Origin: Ailanthus altissimus | Lineage: Eukaryota > Streptophyta > Magnoliopsida > Sapindales > Simaroubaceae | Assembly: GCA_946807835.1 (NCBI GenBank) | Contig: OX327706.1 | Location: forward strand, 26,773,001-26,837,000 | Direction of reading: 5' to 3' | Length of the DNA: 64,000 nucleotides | Shown: in pieces, positions 1 to 11,918 of the stretch | How positions within the stretch are numbered: position 1 is the first letter of the stretch | How the letters are laid out: every line of letters begins with the position of its first letter | Made by a program: the position numbers and the translations under genes | Notes under the pieces: generated by a model | Database searches by the model: none | What the model saw: only the letters and a program-made list of their open reading frames with translations | What the model was told of the DNA's origin: nothing

Positions 1-94
1 ATGTGTCATGTTTAGTAACAGAATGGAAAATGGAAAACTAATTGAAAATAATTTTAACTTAAAATCGAAGTAACCCCCACAAAAGACGCCTTAC

Positions 95-1140
95 ATTTGT
101 CAAAATCAACATTAGAAGCACACGCTTCAATGTATTCAATTGTATAGTCAAGGCACCATTCCATACATGACCTCCTAATCTCCCAAGATGGTTCTTCATC
201 CCCCAATAAACTACTTCCTTCAGTTTCAGAAATTCCATAGTCAGTAGAATCCAAACAAGGATCAGCAGAAGTCACCCCATGCTTTAGCAGGCGCCTTCTG
301 TATTCAGCATGAACCGGATGACCCGGAAAAAGATCCACTTTGTTCCCAATACATAATAGTATTTCAAACTTTTGCACATCAATTCGAGACACCCAATCCT
401 TGAGTTCATCTAGCGTTGATAGCTGCTCCAAGGGACACAAAAAGAAGCATTAATTAACAGATCAACAAACCGCAACAACCTTGCAGCATCATTACAACTA
501 ATAACAAAAACTCAGAACGTATCAACGGGTAGTAGAGATTAACATCATTGAGGTCGAAAACCATCACCAAAGCCGTCAATTGCTCCAACATGGGGAGGGA
601 CCCAATGGAAAATCCCTCGTGAAGATGAGCCATCCATACTGAAACACCAGCAGTATAATACTTGGTGTTGATAGTCCACCTGGAAATAAAATCCAATTAA
701 ACGCAATGCATACTATATGTTAGTAAAAATTCCTGAAAGACAAGTTATTTGTTACTAAACCCTTATCTACATATATATAAACAAATCACAAATGTTATGA
801 ACATACCCATGAACATGTACTTCAGATGAAGAATCAGAAGCATCTTCAAAATCAACTGAGAGCAATCCTACAAATTAAAATGAAAAAAAAAATGACAGCT
901 AATTAACATTCCAATCAACTGCATATGCAACAAGGACATCAAAGTCAGGTCTTATGTAAACCTAATTAAATATTAACATGGATCAATTAGCAAAAGAGAA
1001 GTTCCAAAATCCAATTGAATAAATGGGGGTGGGGGTGGTAGAGTATTACGGGAAAGCAGGGTCCGTTTGCCGACGTTGGGTGATCCGATTACTAAGATAC
1101 CGGGTCGCTTCTCAAGTGCGGATCGATCCGTCGTTTCCAT
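95..1140 (-). CDS. p34/AAGAB-like adaptin-binding GTPase-fold protein, 5' part (runs off left edge)
   Basis: Four coding exons are readable on the minus strand: 1140-1050, 867-807, 679-544 and 422-95, all with GT-AG borders and compatible phases. The start at 1140 is the first ATG of the frame and lies shortly before the nucleotide-binding motif. The protein opens with a P-loop-like motif (GSPNVGKR, about residues 19-26), then an acidic DASDSSSE segment, a FDLND motif and an IGNKVDLF motif that matches the base-recognition NKxD box of small GTPases. This order is that of the plant relatives of human AAGAB/p34, which bind alpha- and gamma-adaptin and assist AP-complex assembly in clathrin trafficking (family knowledge). 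A donor site at 94-93 ends the last visible exon, so the rest of the gene lies left of the window. An in-frame stop at 54-56 follows only if that intron is retained. Family assignment is firm; the adaptor role in plants is inferred. Confidence 0.85.
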
Positions 1141-3339
1141 TTCTATGCTTGAGTTTTCCCAAAGTAACAGTGTCTGTCACCTTTGTCCACCAAAATTCTT
1201 GTATAATTTTCTGTTCTCAATATATAGTAGCCTTATCTTTCTCCTATGAACTCTGAAGTTACATTCGTACCATTCATTATTCTTTCCTAAAATTTCCTCT
1301 AACCTAATTAATTAATAATATTTTGTTTAATACATTCGTTTAAGTCATTCATTTCACAAGCGAGTGTCACTTGGTTTAAGTTAATTTTACAGCTTTTTTA
1401 TTTGAAGGGGAGAGGAAGGATTTAAATTTGAAACATTTATTAAAATAGAAGTAAATAAATTGTAAATCTTTTATTATTTTTACTACTTTTAATTTTTTTA
1501 TAACCTTCTATTTCTCCTATGAAGTTATATTTTTGCCATTTAGAGTACTTTCCTAAAAAAATACTTTTTTTTATTAGTTAAAATTTAGGAGTAATAATAG
1601 GGTGAGTTGGCGTTGCGATCAAAATCTCCATTTTTATATTTGAATAATATAATAATTTTTATATTCATCTCATATTTAATATAAGTAATTCGAGTTTGAG
1701 GTTGGAGATTTTTATAGGTACTCAAAATTTAGATTTTTTAAATTTTTTTTTATTTGTATTGATTTAATTTTATAAAATATTTTTTTTACCATGTACAATT
1801 ATAATATACCAAAAAAATTATAAAATCACATAAAAATATAAACTACGTTAAGTCTTCAACTATTAATTTTAAAAATTAATAACATAAATTAGAATTTAAA
1901 AATTATCAAAATTAATAATTTTCTTGAATTTTAACATCTAAATCATCATGTTTCATTTGTAATTAAAACATCAAGTCTCTATTAAGATTCTTTCCAAACC
2001 TATAACACAAAGTAAAAAAAAAGAGTTAGACTAAAAAATTAAGAATAGTAATAAAATAATTTATCTCTTTTGTTTGTTTTTCTTCATCTTTTTTTTTAAA
2101 TAAATGAATTCACTCAAATTTAAAAGTAAGTATCTAATATTAAATATAAATAAAAAAATAAAAAAATATGAACAAGAATCAAAATTATTAAAAATATAAT
2201 ATAAGTAAATTTTATACATCTATATTTAGCACGTAGTCAATTTTAATTTTTATAAATAAATAATTTTTTCATATATTAATTTTTTATTTTATTTTTAAAT
2301 TAAACATTTTGAGTGAGTTTAAAAAAATTAATTTACCTTCAAACCCAATCCAAATTTAATTTAATTTTAACTTATTATACTCAAATATGTTCTACCCCAA
2401 AAATACTTAAATACAATTCAAATTACTTCTCATTTGAGATGGTTATAAAGCCCAACCCTATAGATTAATAAATGACAAATGATCGGTCCAAAATCAATAA
2501 TAATCAATCTTTGCTGATTGTAATTTTGCTCCTTAACGCCCTTGTAATCGTTTGGTTAATTAATCTCTTTATTTCAATTTCACAAAATTGATTATTTTTT
2601 ATTGTATCATCTTAAATAAGAATTTAGTTATTAAGACTCGATTAAGTTATTGACTAATGTATCTAATGTGCATACATATATAGAAATGATTTAGTTAATT
2701 ATGTATCTCATCGTATTATCTAATTAATTTTTAATATTTTTACAATTTACATTGTATTATAATATTTTAACATGTATTCAAGAAATTTTCATATTAGTAA
2801 ATTACTTATATTTTAGATTATATACACACAACTAGCTTAATCTAATGATATATATGGCCTTTAAACATATATACAAATTTTTATATTAACACAGATAAAC
2901 ATCTCTAATTATTAGATTTTACAGGTTGTTTTTTATGGGAACGGGGTTGAGTATGAAAAGAGAAATTGTAGGAAAATATCAAGAAATTAAATTTGTGAAA
3001 ACAAAAGACCACCGGAAGTAAGTCCATGTAGTTTTGAGAAGCTACAATTAATTGTTCTTCCTTTAGATGATTGTGAATGCGTTTTGTAAAAATAAATATA
3101 AAGGTAGGTGGGTGGGTGGGTGTAGCTCATATGGTCATAAATGTATTTTGTATCTATAATCACCTGAATTTAAATATAAATAAAAGATAAAGATAAAAAG
3201 TTAATGTTTAACGAATGAGATTAGATTTCTGATCCTCTAAATCTTTTATTTTTTTTTAAAAAAAATACCCATTAGTTGCCTTACTCATTTCCCTGCACAA
3301 CCAGCACCATTATTGAAATATCTGAAACCCTAAATCCCA
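1141..3339. other. AT-rich intergenic spacer
   Basis: About 2.2 kb of very AT-rich DNA with poly-A and poly-T runs and no credible coding frame. The first 150 bases are the promoter and 5' leader of the minus-strand p34-like gene. No transposon ends could be recognised. A G-rich stretch (GGTGGGTGGGTGGG) lies near 3108-3121. Confidence 0.6.
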
Positions 3340-3370
3340 GTGCTTTCAGCTGCACTTTCACAAGCACCAT

Positions 3371-3402
3371 TAACATCAACATCAACATCAACATCGACAT
3401 CA
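3371..3402. repeat. hexanucleotide microsatellite (ACATCA)n
   Basis: About five tandem copies of a six-base unit, with one interruption (ACATCG). They fall inside a short open frame that would read them as a Thr-Ser repeat. Nothing else supports that frame as a gene: it lacks an ATG at its 5' end. Confidence 0.7.
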
Positions 3403-3819
3403 ATGCCTCTGCTAGGCAACAAAAGCAACAATAAGAAGTCCATTAGAGCTACCAGTACCATGCGGCTAGCTCCACTGGTAGCTCCTCAGTGTGGAAGAAT
3501 TTGCAGTCAAGCCTCCATCATCTCAGCTCACTTGGATGGACTTGATTTTGAGATTGACTTGGTTGAGATACAACACTCTACCTCCTCATCCTTTTTCTTT
3601 AATAATTAGCAATTATGTATTGTACTCAATACGAAGATACTTTAAAAACTTTTTTTATCGTCTCACAATAAATTTAACATTAATTTTATCGTAAATTCTA
3701 TTCTCTCTTTAACAATAAATTTAACATTAATTTTATTGTAAATTCTATTCTCTCTTTACGGTTTTCAACTTTTCTCTCTCAAACAAAAAAAAAAAAAAAA
3801 CACGTAGTTCTGCTCCCCA

Positions 3820-4280
3820 CAATATCTCTGCCACCGGAGAGGGGTCCCCTTCTCTCTTTTTCTCTTTGCACCTCACTTTTTTTTTTACTAGATTTAGCCT
3901 TTTGTGTTGTTTTTTTCCATTTTTTTTTCTGTTTTTTTTTGCAGTTTTGCTGGAATCCACTTGGCTCGGTGTGGCCACCGGTCCTGCCATGGAGCCGCCT
4001 CAGCCTCCACCATACAAAGTCGGAGTCTTCCCTCAACTGTGGTTCTCTTCCACTGATGAGTACTGGATGCGGCCAACATGAGCGTCTCTTCATTGCCCTT
4101 TCCTCGGCTGCCATGTAACCCACTAGTGCTCGTCGTGAAAGTCAATTCGAGCTCTATCTGTGTTTCAACGACTCACTGCCATTAGATGCCTACCCTTACC
4201 ACCTTTTATCTAGACACATTTCCTGTTTCCAACCATCACATTCTCCACCACTAGCTCGTTGCCGGATTATTTTTGCAGCT
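3820..4280. other. GC-richer island of unknown nature
   Basis: This stretch is clearly less AT-rich than its surroundings and contains pyrimidine-rich runs. Short frames exist on both strands, but none extends beyond about 115 codons or resembles a family I know. It could be a decayed gene, a fragment of a mobile element or an orphan promoter with 5' leader. No function can be given. Confidence 0.3.
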
Positions 4281-4559
4281 ATATTTGATTGTGTTGTTGG
4301 TTAATAGTTAAATTAGAGTTTGGTGTGTACAATAAATATTAGTATAGGAGTATCTTCATAATTTTTCTCAAATAAAATTTTGTAAAATAATTCTCTTATG
4401 TGGAGTTGATATCCTCTTTTATAAAGTTAATTTTTTTTTTTTTTGTATAAGAGTCATTTTTTCCCCTATATTGAGGATAGATATTTTTAGTAAGAATAAA
4501 TTTTATTTTGAGACTTCGTTATATCTTTATTGATTAGAGAAATAAGATCAGGCAGGTCA

Positions 4560-5022
4560 CAAAATTTTTATTTAATCTTTATAAAGTGTTCGCTAATTAT
4601 ATAATGTATATCAACAAACATATAATATTATGAAGTTATTTATAATATTTCATTTAATTTTTTTTAAAATATCATAAAAAGCTAGTTAAAACAAATATTT
4701 TTTTTTCAAATTTGTTATAAAAATATTTTTGTGCATTTACGGTATATACTTTTTACCTTAATTTATGAAGATTATGCATTGAATTGAATATAATGAAGTT
4801 GCAAATTTTTAGAAAGAATTTAGCATTACTTTTGATATAAAACCAATCAAAATAAACATTTCTTTAAATTTATTTTGAGAGCACTTTGGTGCCCATCGAT
4901 ATAATATTTTTATATTAATTTACAATCATTATATATTAAAGTCAATACAAAATGAGCTGCAATTTTTTTTTTCTTATCCCAAAACATTTTACATTAATTT
5001 TGTCATAAGGAGATAGCTAAAA
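4560..5022 (+). repeat. satellite-like repeat block 1 (diverged units of about 160 bp)
   Basis: Two to three diverged units share the landmarks of the larger blocks at 9.6-10.8 kb and 16.0-17.6 kb. In order these are an AAACAT..CTTTAAATTTATTTT segment, a GAGCACTTTG.GCCCA segment, a GCATTGAATT.AATA anchor (near 4774 and 4937) and a TTTAGCATTAATTTTGT-like segment. The block stops within a unit at about 5022, where an unrelated LTR element begins. Confidence 0.55.
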
Positions 5023-5098
5023 CAAACCTCACTTCTATTGAGGTATCAGTTTTAGTACTAATTTTACTTAATAATTAGTATTTACATTGATATTACTT

Positions 5099-5855
5099 TG
5101 TTAGAGAATTGATGTGCTATTTATACTCAGTATTTAGTGCCTTAAAACTTTAAAACACTTGCGAAAGACTTTTCTTAGAAGTAAAATAAAAATAATAAAA
5201 TCAAACACATAATAGAAATAATAATCAATTACATAAGGTACAAGAATATACATGGTTCGACAATAACTATATATATTCATGGTGGATCACAAATCTTTGT
5301 TTTATTTACCAATTAACAAAGAACTAATATAAGAGATTATTAAGGAATACATCACTAGACGAGCTCATAAAAGATTTATTATTGTTATTTTACGCACTCC
5401 AATGCTCAAGTACTTTTATAATACGCTCTTACGCTTATGCCCAATGCCTTATCTATCCCAGCCCTCTATTCTTTATCTTATCAATATATTATGAATTTGA
5501 AGAAATTACAAAGGTTTTATGTAGTGTTTAAAAAGTCTATAAAAATCCTATTTTTGGTTAGAATAAGAGTCTACGAGTTGTAGAAATCTAAAAATTGACT
5601 TTGGGGACACAATACTCGCTAAAATAGGAAAACGACCTTGCATTGGCGCCTAGGCATCACATCTTGGTGCTTAGGTGCCAATGCTTGCATTCATATAGTG
5701 CTTTCGGTGCCTCTTGTACTTTCCTCCTTGTTTTCGGCCTTGTTTCCAACCCCATCTTGTCCTTTCAATATGTCATTGACTTCATCTCAACTCTTTATTG
5801 ATTTTCAACTCAGAATCAAACTCAACCTTGATTTTAAATCACTAAAATTCTAACA
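5099..5855 (-). repeat. LTR copy 1 of the old non-coding element
   Basis: It begins TGTTAGA and ends TCTAACA, a perfect 7-bp terminal inverted repeat typical of LTR ends. It shares long stretches with 8809-9591, such as AAAGAACTAATATAAGAGAT and the segment around GCGCCTAGG. No target-site duplication flanks it. Confidence 0.55.
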
Positions 5856-6417
5856 AACTACGCATTAATTCAAAATTTCTTTAAGAAGCTTTCTAAGGAA
5901 CCATCAACTCCTTAACTAACACTTAATTACTCTAGCATTTATTCCAATTAAGTCGTACGCCTAGATTTAACTCTTTTAAGCCATGTGACTTTTATCTTTA
6001 AAGATACGAGTATCTATCTCTGGGTAACTATCATATTATGATCTCTAGTGTTACTCTTGACGCCATTACAATACCTTTGTGATTATATCATTCTTTATTA
6101 TATATTCTCTTTCAACCTTTGCCACTACGGTAAGATAATCTCTAATATTGTCATTGGTTTACATCCCCTTTATAACCTATGTTGAGTCCTTACAGCATTC
6201 TCATCAAGCACACAGCCTCTATTATGCTTTTCACCTATATACCCTTTAAATATCTTATGTATTCATTCTTCAATAAGCTTTCAAGGATTTTGCAACTTCA
6301 AGTCTTATTCACAAACTAGTTGCAGCATCTCCACCCTTATTTACCTTCTCGGATTTCTCTTTAATCTTTATTCTTAGCCCTTCTTTTTACAATCAAGACT
6401 GCTGCACTATTAGGCTC

Positions 6418-8651
6418 TGTTAGGGTCAGTACTTATGTGTCATCCCTGAATGTACACATACTTGTGTATTTATACAAGTGTACATTCTCATTAAATTGCT
6501 AATACTTATTTATATGGTACCATGCAATGTAACATTACAGACATTGTACGATCTGAAAGAGTTCAAATCAGATCCAAAGGAGTTTAGATAAGGGCTTACA
6601 GTTAGTTACGCTAAGAGATATAAACGCTAAATGTTAGCATAGTTAAGTGTTAGCTGGTTATAATACTTAACGAAGATCTAAGAGTTGAAGCCTTGTTTGT
6701 AATTGGATATAGACCTATGAATATACTAGTAACTGCATAGTTGCAATAGTTGCAATCGGGTGCCAGAAAATGTTAGTTGCGCAAGTATGTTCTCAAATAA
6801 TTGTTCCTAATCTATTTCTGCCGATGCAGGTCTGTCAGTGGATACCTTTATATATAGATCAGCATATGTCGTACCTATATGGTATAGGTGGTCATTCCTA
6901 ATCAACCGTGAGCTTAAAACTTATATTGACATATAGGTATCCAGTTAAGACTGGATATAAGACAGACTCACGAGGGCCTCCGATAGACATCCTATGTAAG
7001 TTGTCAACGGAGAGTCCTCTAGAGTTGAGCAGTATATATGGTTCTTTGACCTGAGTGCCATAGTGGGCTTTATAAGTGATCTACCATACTTTAGTTTCAC
7101 GTATGTCACAGACCTTTCATAGCGTGGCCGCTAGGTATGGTCCGATGCTTATGGAGTCCGATGTGTACAGATATGGGATCCGTCAGCTCACAGAGGGAGT
7201 TAGATATCCAGATGCTTCGAGACTGTATCTCAGAAAGTCTTGTGGTCATAAGTATTAATCACGGGAAAGAGTTTCTGACATGGTGGAACAATATGTGCAA
7301 ACTCCTTTACTATATTGACGGTGATATTGTTATAGCAAATGAGTTTGCACATATTGTTTAGTGAGATATAAGTCTGAAGATAAGATATAGATGAGCACAT
7401 GGAGATTTGACGGTGATAATCTATATCCTCAGCACATCTAGGATATAATGACGGAAGGACTATATGTATGTGTTGTAACCTCAGTTTGTATGGTTCAATG
7501 CGCTGATTTATAATATCCGTGACGTGTGCGTGAGACATTGCTCACGGACTCATGGAATATTTTTATTTGACGAATCGGGCGTGGATCTAGGGAGTCCTGC
7601 GATATAGAGTGTACTCGTTGTGCACTGGGGCAGCGTGCCAGATTAAATTATTTAATCCAGCAATATTCAGCATAATTACGAAAATACATGCGTGTCTGTA
7701 TTTAAATGTTAAATACAACAATTAGTTAATAATTATTATTTACTAATTGTATAATGATACGTGACGCATTATGAACCCTCGATTGAGTTTAATTAAGTGT
7801 GGAATTTAATGAGACCCACTAGAGATATACTTGGTAACTATTCATGAGTGGCAAAATAGTGATTTCATACATTAATTATTTAATTGTTAAATAATTAAAA
7901 TATCTCATTACTATATATTATTATATTATATTATTTAATATTATTTTATTTTGGTACCAAATAATTGACATCTATTATATTTTTATATTATATAATATAT
8001 TATATTATTATTTTATTAATATTAGATATATAATGTGAGATGTGTGTGAAATTGAAAGTGAGTGTGTATTTGTGCCGGGAAAGAGAAATGGAGAAAGAGA
8101 GAAAGAAAAGAAATGGTGGTGCTAAGAAGAAGAAGGAAGAAAAAAAAAGGAAAAATAAAATTGTTTCATTTTTTTTAATGGTGCCATGAGAAGTAATTGT
8201 GAATTATTTCATTCTCCATTTCTTATTCTTTTAGAGAAAAAGAAGAATATACACACTCGACCATTTTGGGGTTTAAGAGTTAAACCCAATGTTGGCTATA
8301 GAGCTGCTGTTCTAGCTCGCAAAGCACACCCGACCATTTTGGAGATTTTAAGAGTTAAACCTAGTGTTGGATATAGAGTTTCTATTCTAGCTCGCCAAGC
8401 TCACAATATTGGTGACTAAAACTGTCGGCGAGTTGGTCTCCATGCGGACTCCGAGAAAATATGTGTATAATGTTACACGTTCAGGTGAGTTCTCAACACT
8501 ACTAATATATTAATGTGATTAATATATTTTATTCATTGTGTTTATTGCATATTTTAATACTTCCGCCGCGTTAAATATGCATGTGATACGTATTTTAGGT
8601 AATAAACACAATTGCACATGAAAATACCCACGTGTATTAGATCCCTCAACA
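6418..8651. mobile_element. probable solo LTR, 2.2 kb, nested in the older element
   Basis: The stretch starts TGTTAGGG and ends CCCTCAACA, so its ends are near-perfect inverted repeats of TG...CA type. The five bases before it (GGCTC) and after it (AGCTC) match at four of five positions, as expected for a 5-bp target-site duplication. Base composition is richer than the surroundings. No polyprotein frame is present, so the internal part has been lost by LTR-LTR recombination or never existed. It contains two strong hairpins (6448-6487 and 7287-7358) and an internal direct duplication (8259-8402). The family cannot be named. Confidence 0.5.
7287..7358. repeat. 18-bp perfect inverted repeat (hairpin) inside the solo LTR
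   Basis: The arm AACAATATGTGCAAACTC at 7287-7304 is exactly complementary to GAGTTTGCACATATTGTT at 7341-7358, with a 36-base loop. A second, bulged hairpin lies at 6448-6487 in the same LTR. These may be structural parts of the LTR; no mature small RNA can be inferred. Confidence 0.8.
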
Positions 8652-8808
8652 AGCTCTTCATCTTTTCCTCTATTATTTTGTCTTCATAGTTGTGACACCT
8701 TATGGTTGAACAACATATACTCGACAATTGATCTCAACTATAGTTCTGATATTAGTTTGTTGAGATATTAATCTCACTTAGTAATTAGTTTTTACACTGA
8801 TACCACTT

Positions 8809-9591
8809 TGTTAGGATATTTATACGCCCTAATACTTTTACGCTCGATGTTTTTTGCACCTTAATAAAATCTTAAAGCACTTGCAGAAGATTTTACTCAC
8901 AAGTAAAACAAGAATAATAAAATTAAACTACAATAGAAATAACAATTAATTACAGAAGGCACAAGAATATAGATAGTTCAGCAATAACCACTTATATTTA
9001 CATGGATTATAGATCCTTATTTTTTTTTATTTACCAATTTACAAAGAACTAATATAAGAGATTATTAAAGAATACATTAATAGACGAGCTACTAAAGGAT
9101 CTATTAGTGCTATCTTGCGTACCTTAATACTCAAGCACTCCCAAGACACTCTCCCACCCTTATACCGAACGCCTTAGAGTTTTCTCATTCCTCTATTCTC
9201 TCTCTTGTTGATGTATTATCAATTCTAATGAATTACAAGGGTTTATATAGTGTTTAAAAGGTCCTTAAAAACTTTAGTTTTAGTTAAAATAAGAGACCAC
9301 GCATTGTAAAAGTTCGAAAACTAACTTTGGTACACAATACGCGCTAAAATAAAAAAAATGCCCCGCATTGGCACCTAAGTGCCAACTTTCTGCCTCAAGT
9401 GGCACCTAGGCGCCAAAGCTTGCATTCTTATAGTACTTTTGATGTCTCTTATGTTTTCATTATTGTTTTCAGCTTTCGTTTTCAACTCTTTCTTGTTCTT
9501 CTAATGCGTTCTTAACTTCTTCTCAACTTATCATTGATTTTTAACTCAAAATCAAATTCAACTTTAGTTTTAAATTACTAAAATTTTTACA
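8809..9591 (-). repeat. LTR copy 2 of the old non-coding element (with adjacent PBS)
   Basis: It begins TGTTAGGA and ends in a decayed TTTTTACA, and is a direct-repeat partner of 5099-5855. On the minus strand it is followed by an AAG spacer and a sequence matching 10 of the 12 bases of the plant initiator-Met tRNA primer-binding site. This identifies it as the 5' LTR of a minus-strand element. Confidence 0.55.
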
Positions 9592-10830
9592 TCTTCAAAT
9601 TTATTATAAGAGCGTTCTATACGACCAATGTATAGAATTTTCTCCCTACTTTATGAGCATTATGCATTGAATTCAATACTACAGAGTTGCAATTCTTAGA
9701 AAGGATTTAGCATTAATTTGTTATAAAAAAAATCATCCAAAATAAACATCTCTTCAAATTTATTATAAGTGCGCTCTATACGCCCACCGTACAGAATTTA
9801 CAATTTATAAGCATTTTACATTGAATTCAATAAACATGAGTTGTAATTTTTAGAAAGGATTTAACATTAATTTTGTAAGGACATAAAAAAATTTACTCTA
9901 AACCATCCCTTTGGGTAATTATTGAATCTACATTTTATGTACAAGAACCACATCCACATAAGGTTGACTTCATTAAACCAATCGAGGAACTAGAGTGTAT
10001 TCTATACGCTCACCATATAAAATTCTTACGCTAATTTATGAGCATTATATATTAAATTCAATACAAGGAGAGTTGCAGTATTTTTTTTGTTGTTGCTTTT
10101 TAGGAAGTATTTAGTATTAATTATGTTATAAGAAACATGCCCAAAACAAATATCTCTTCCGATTTTATAAGGATATAGAAAATTTAACTCAAAATCACCC
10201 CTTTTAGTAAATATGTAATGGATTCTAAATTTTATGTATAAGAACCACATCTACATTAGCTGATTTGAGTAAACAAGTCAGTGAATCAGAGAGCGCTATG
10301 TGCGCTCACTGTATATAATTTTTACCCTAATATATAAGCATTGCACATTGAATTCAATACAAAGAGAGTTGTCATTATTTTTTCTTCTTAGAAAGGTTAA
10401 TATTTTGGTTATCAGATGCATGCCAAAACAAGAATCTCCTCAGATTTTGTGACGATATGAAAAATTTTACTAAAAGCCATCTCTTTTGACAAATATTGAA
10501 TCTAAGTTCTATGTATAAAAACCACATCCACATAAGATGATTTGAGTAAATGAGTCAATAAACTAAAGAACACTCGGTACGCTTACGTGTTGAATTTTTA
10601 TCTTAGTTTATCTACATTATGCACTGAATTCAATACAAAGAGAGTTCCAATTTATTTTTTCTTCTCAAATGAATTTTGTATTAATTTTGTTATAAGAAGC
10701 TAACCAAAATAAACATCTGTTAAGATTTTGTGATGATAGTGAAATTTTACTCCAAGCCACCATTTTTGGCAAAAATTGAATCTAAGTTCTTTGTATAACA
10801 ACCGCATCTACATGAGCAGCTGAATTAAGT
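9592..10830 (+). repeat. satellite-like repeat block 2
   Basis: At least five diverged units in the same orientation. Each carries a segment like CTTCAAATTTATTATAAG, a GCGCTCTATACGCCCACC-like segment, an ATTTATGAGCATTAT segment and a (T)TGAATTCAATACAAAGAGAG anchor (near 9662, 9822, 10046, 10345 and 10624). Spacing between anchors is about 160-300 bases because some units carry an extra segment with AAAGCCATCCCTTTTGG-like and AGAACCACATCCACATAAG sequence. The block runs to within about 130 bases of the first MYB start codon, so it probably reaches into that promoter. It does not match any named satellite that I can recall. Confidence 0.65.
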
Positions 10831-10961
10831 AAAGCAATTGACCTAAGAGCCCTAGTCTCTCTCTAGTCTTCTCTCAAAGGTTTTTCAAGTAGGAGATCAC
10901 TATCATCATCATAATTATCTCCTTTCTACTTTCTCTCTTCTCCTAATTGTAGCCAATTTCA

Positions 10962-11918
10962 ATGGAGAACTCAAGATTATCTAAATCCCCTCTAGATCCT
11001 CAATGCTTAACAGCACCACCAAATGAAGTAGAGCACAATGAGTGGACTTATGAAGAAAACAAGTTGTTTGTGAATGCTTTAACTGAAGTTCTTGACAGTT
11101 CTCCTCAGTTATTAGAAAAAATCGCCATCAAAGTCCCTGGGAAAACTGTTGAAGAGATTAAAGGTCATTACAAAGCAATTGTTAAAGATTTTGAGATTGT
11201 TGATGAGGCAGGTAACAAAATGCCATTGCCTGCAAATCATCAAGCTGAAGTTATCAAACTAAGTCCGAAATCCAAGAAGAAGAAAGGATCAACTTCGTCT
11301 GATGGAAAAAAACCATCAATTACCTCTAATTCCCCAAGGCTATGGACTGATGAAGAGCACAAGTACATAGCAATATTGCCACAGCTTTTTTATTTTTTTT
11401 TATTTTATAACATCAATTTTGTTTTAAGAAATTTAGTAAAATAAAAATACTACAAGTAGCTAGTTACTAAATTTGCATGCATTTTAGTCATTTCTTTTTA
11501 TATATATATAATCAGGTTATTCATAATGGGATATGAAAAGCATGGAAGAAGCTGGACAAATATATCAAAGCACTATGTGAAGAGCAAGACTCCAACACAA
11601 GTAGCCACCCATGGCCGAAGATACTTAAAGCACCAATCCAGAGCCACCAATATTACCAACATTATTGTTGAAGCTAGCAGTACTTCTGATTCCGCCTCCA
11701 ATCATCCGCCATTATTACCTAGTTATGATGTGAACGTGCCCAATTATTTATCTAAAACTCAAATCTCTGGTGATCAGCATCAGCTGCCACCTCCTCTGGG
11801 CAACACTGCCGCTGTCAAAGAACAAAACCATTGCAGCAATAATAATCAACCCAAATTCCCATCTAAAGTTGAAGAGGATTGCTTGGACTGGCATAAGTTT
11901 CCCCGCATGTTGGACTAA
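10962..11918 (+). CDS. MYB-related transcription factor, two SANT/MYB repeats with a divergent signature
   Basis: Two exons, 10962-11362 and 11516-11918 (GT-AG), give 267 residues. An N-terminal SANT/MYB repeat spans about residues 27-78 (EWTYEENKLF, VPGKTVEEIKGHY). A second MYB repeat spans about 126-175 (LWTDEEHK, intron, then HGRSWTNISKHYV and TPTQVATHGRRYLKH). The layout, with the intron inside the EEHK/LF motif, is that of the DIVARICATA/I-box-binding family, nuclear DNA-binding regulators of development and stress. In most members the last helix reads SHAQKYF; here it reads THGRRYL, so DNA contacts may differ. The Ser/Asn/Gln-rich tail has no known domain. The gene at 14242-15650 is its tandem neighbour in the same orientation with the same intron position. 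The ATG at 10962 directly precedes the frame. Confidence 0.85.

Larger units (their letters stand above)
5023..9591 (-). mobile_element. old non-coding LTR element inserted in the satellite-like repeat, with a nested solo LTR
   Basis: Two diverged direct repeats, 5099-5855 and 8809-9591, have TG...CA-type ends and look like LTRs of one family. Next to the 8809 end, on the minus strand, a sequence resembling the initiator-Met tRNA primer-binding site (TGGTATCAGTGT, about 8806-8795) is present, so the element reads on the minus strand. The left copy is flanked by the same PBS-proximal sequence in decayed form (5023-5098). The arrangement is therefore LTR-internal-LTR-partial internal rather than a simple two-LTR element. 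Without the nested solo LTR (6418-8651) the internal part is only about 0.7 kb and has no coding frame, like TRIM or other non-autonomous elements. The repeat unit interrupted at 5022 resumes at 9591, which marks the whole stretch as inserted DNA. Confidence 0.5.

Noticed and set aside
3340..3609. Open frame of 89 codons with a Thr-Ser repeat
   Set aside because: It begins with GTG, its length comes largely from a microsatellite, and it has no recognisable domain.
3745..4145. Overlapping minus-strand frames with Lys- and Phe-rich ends
   Set aside because: They read through poly-A/T-rich tracts in several frames at once, which is typical of low-complexity DNA rather than a gene.
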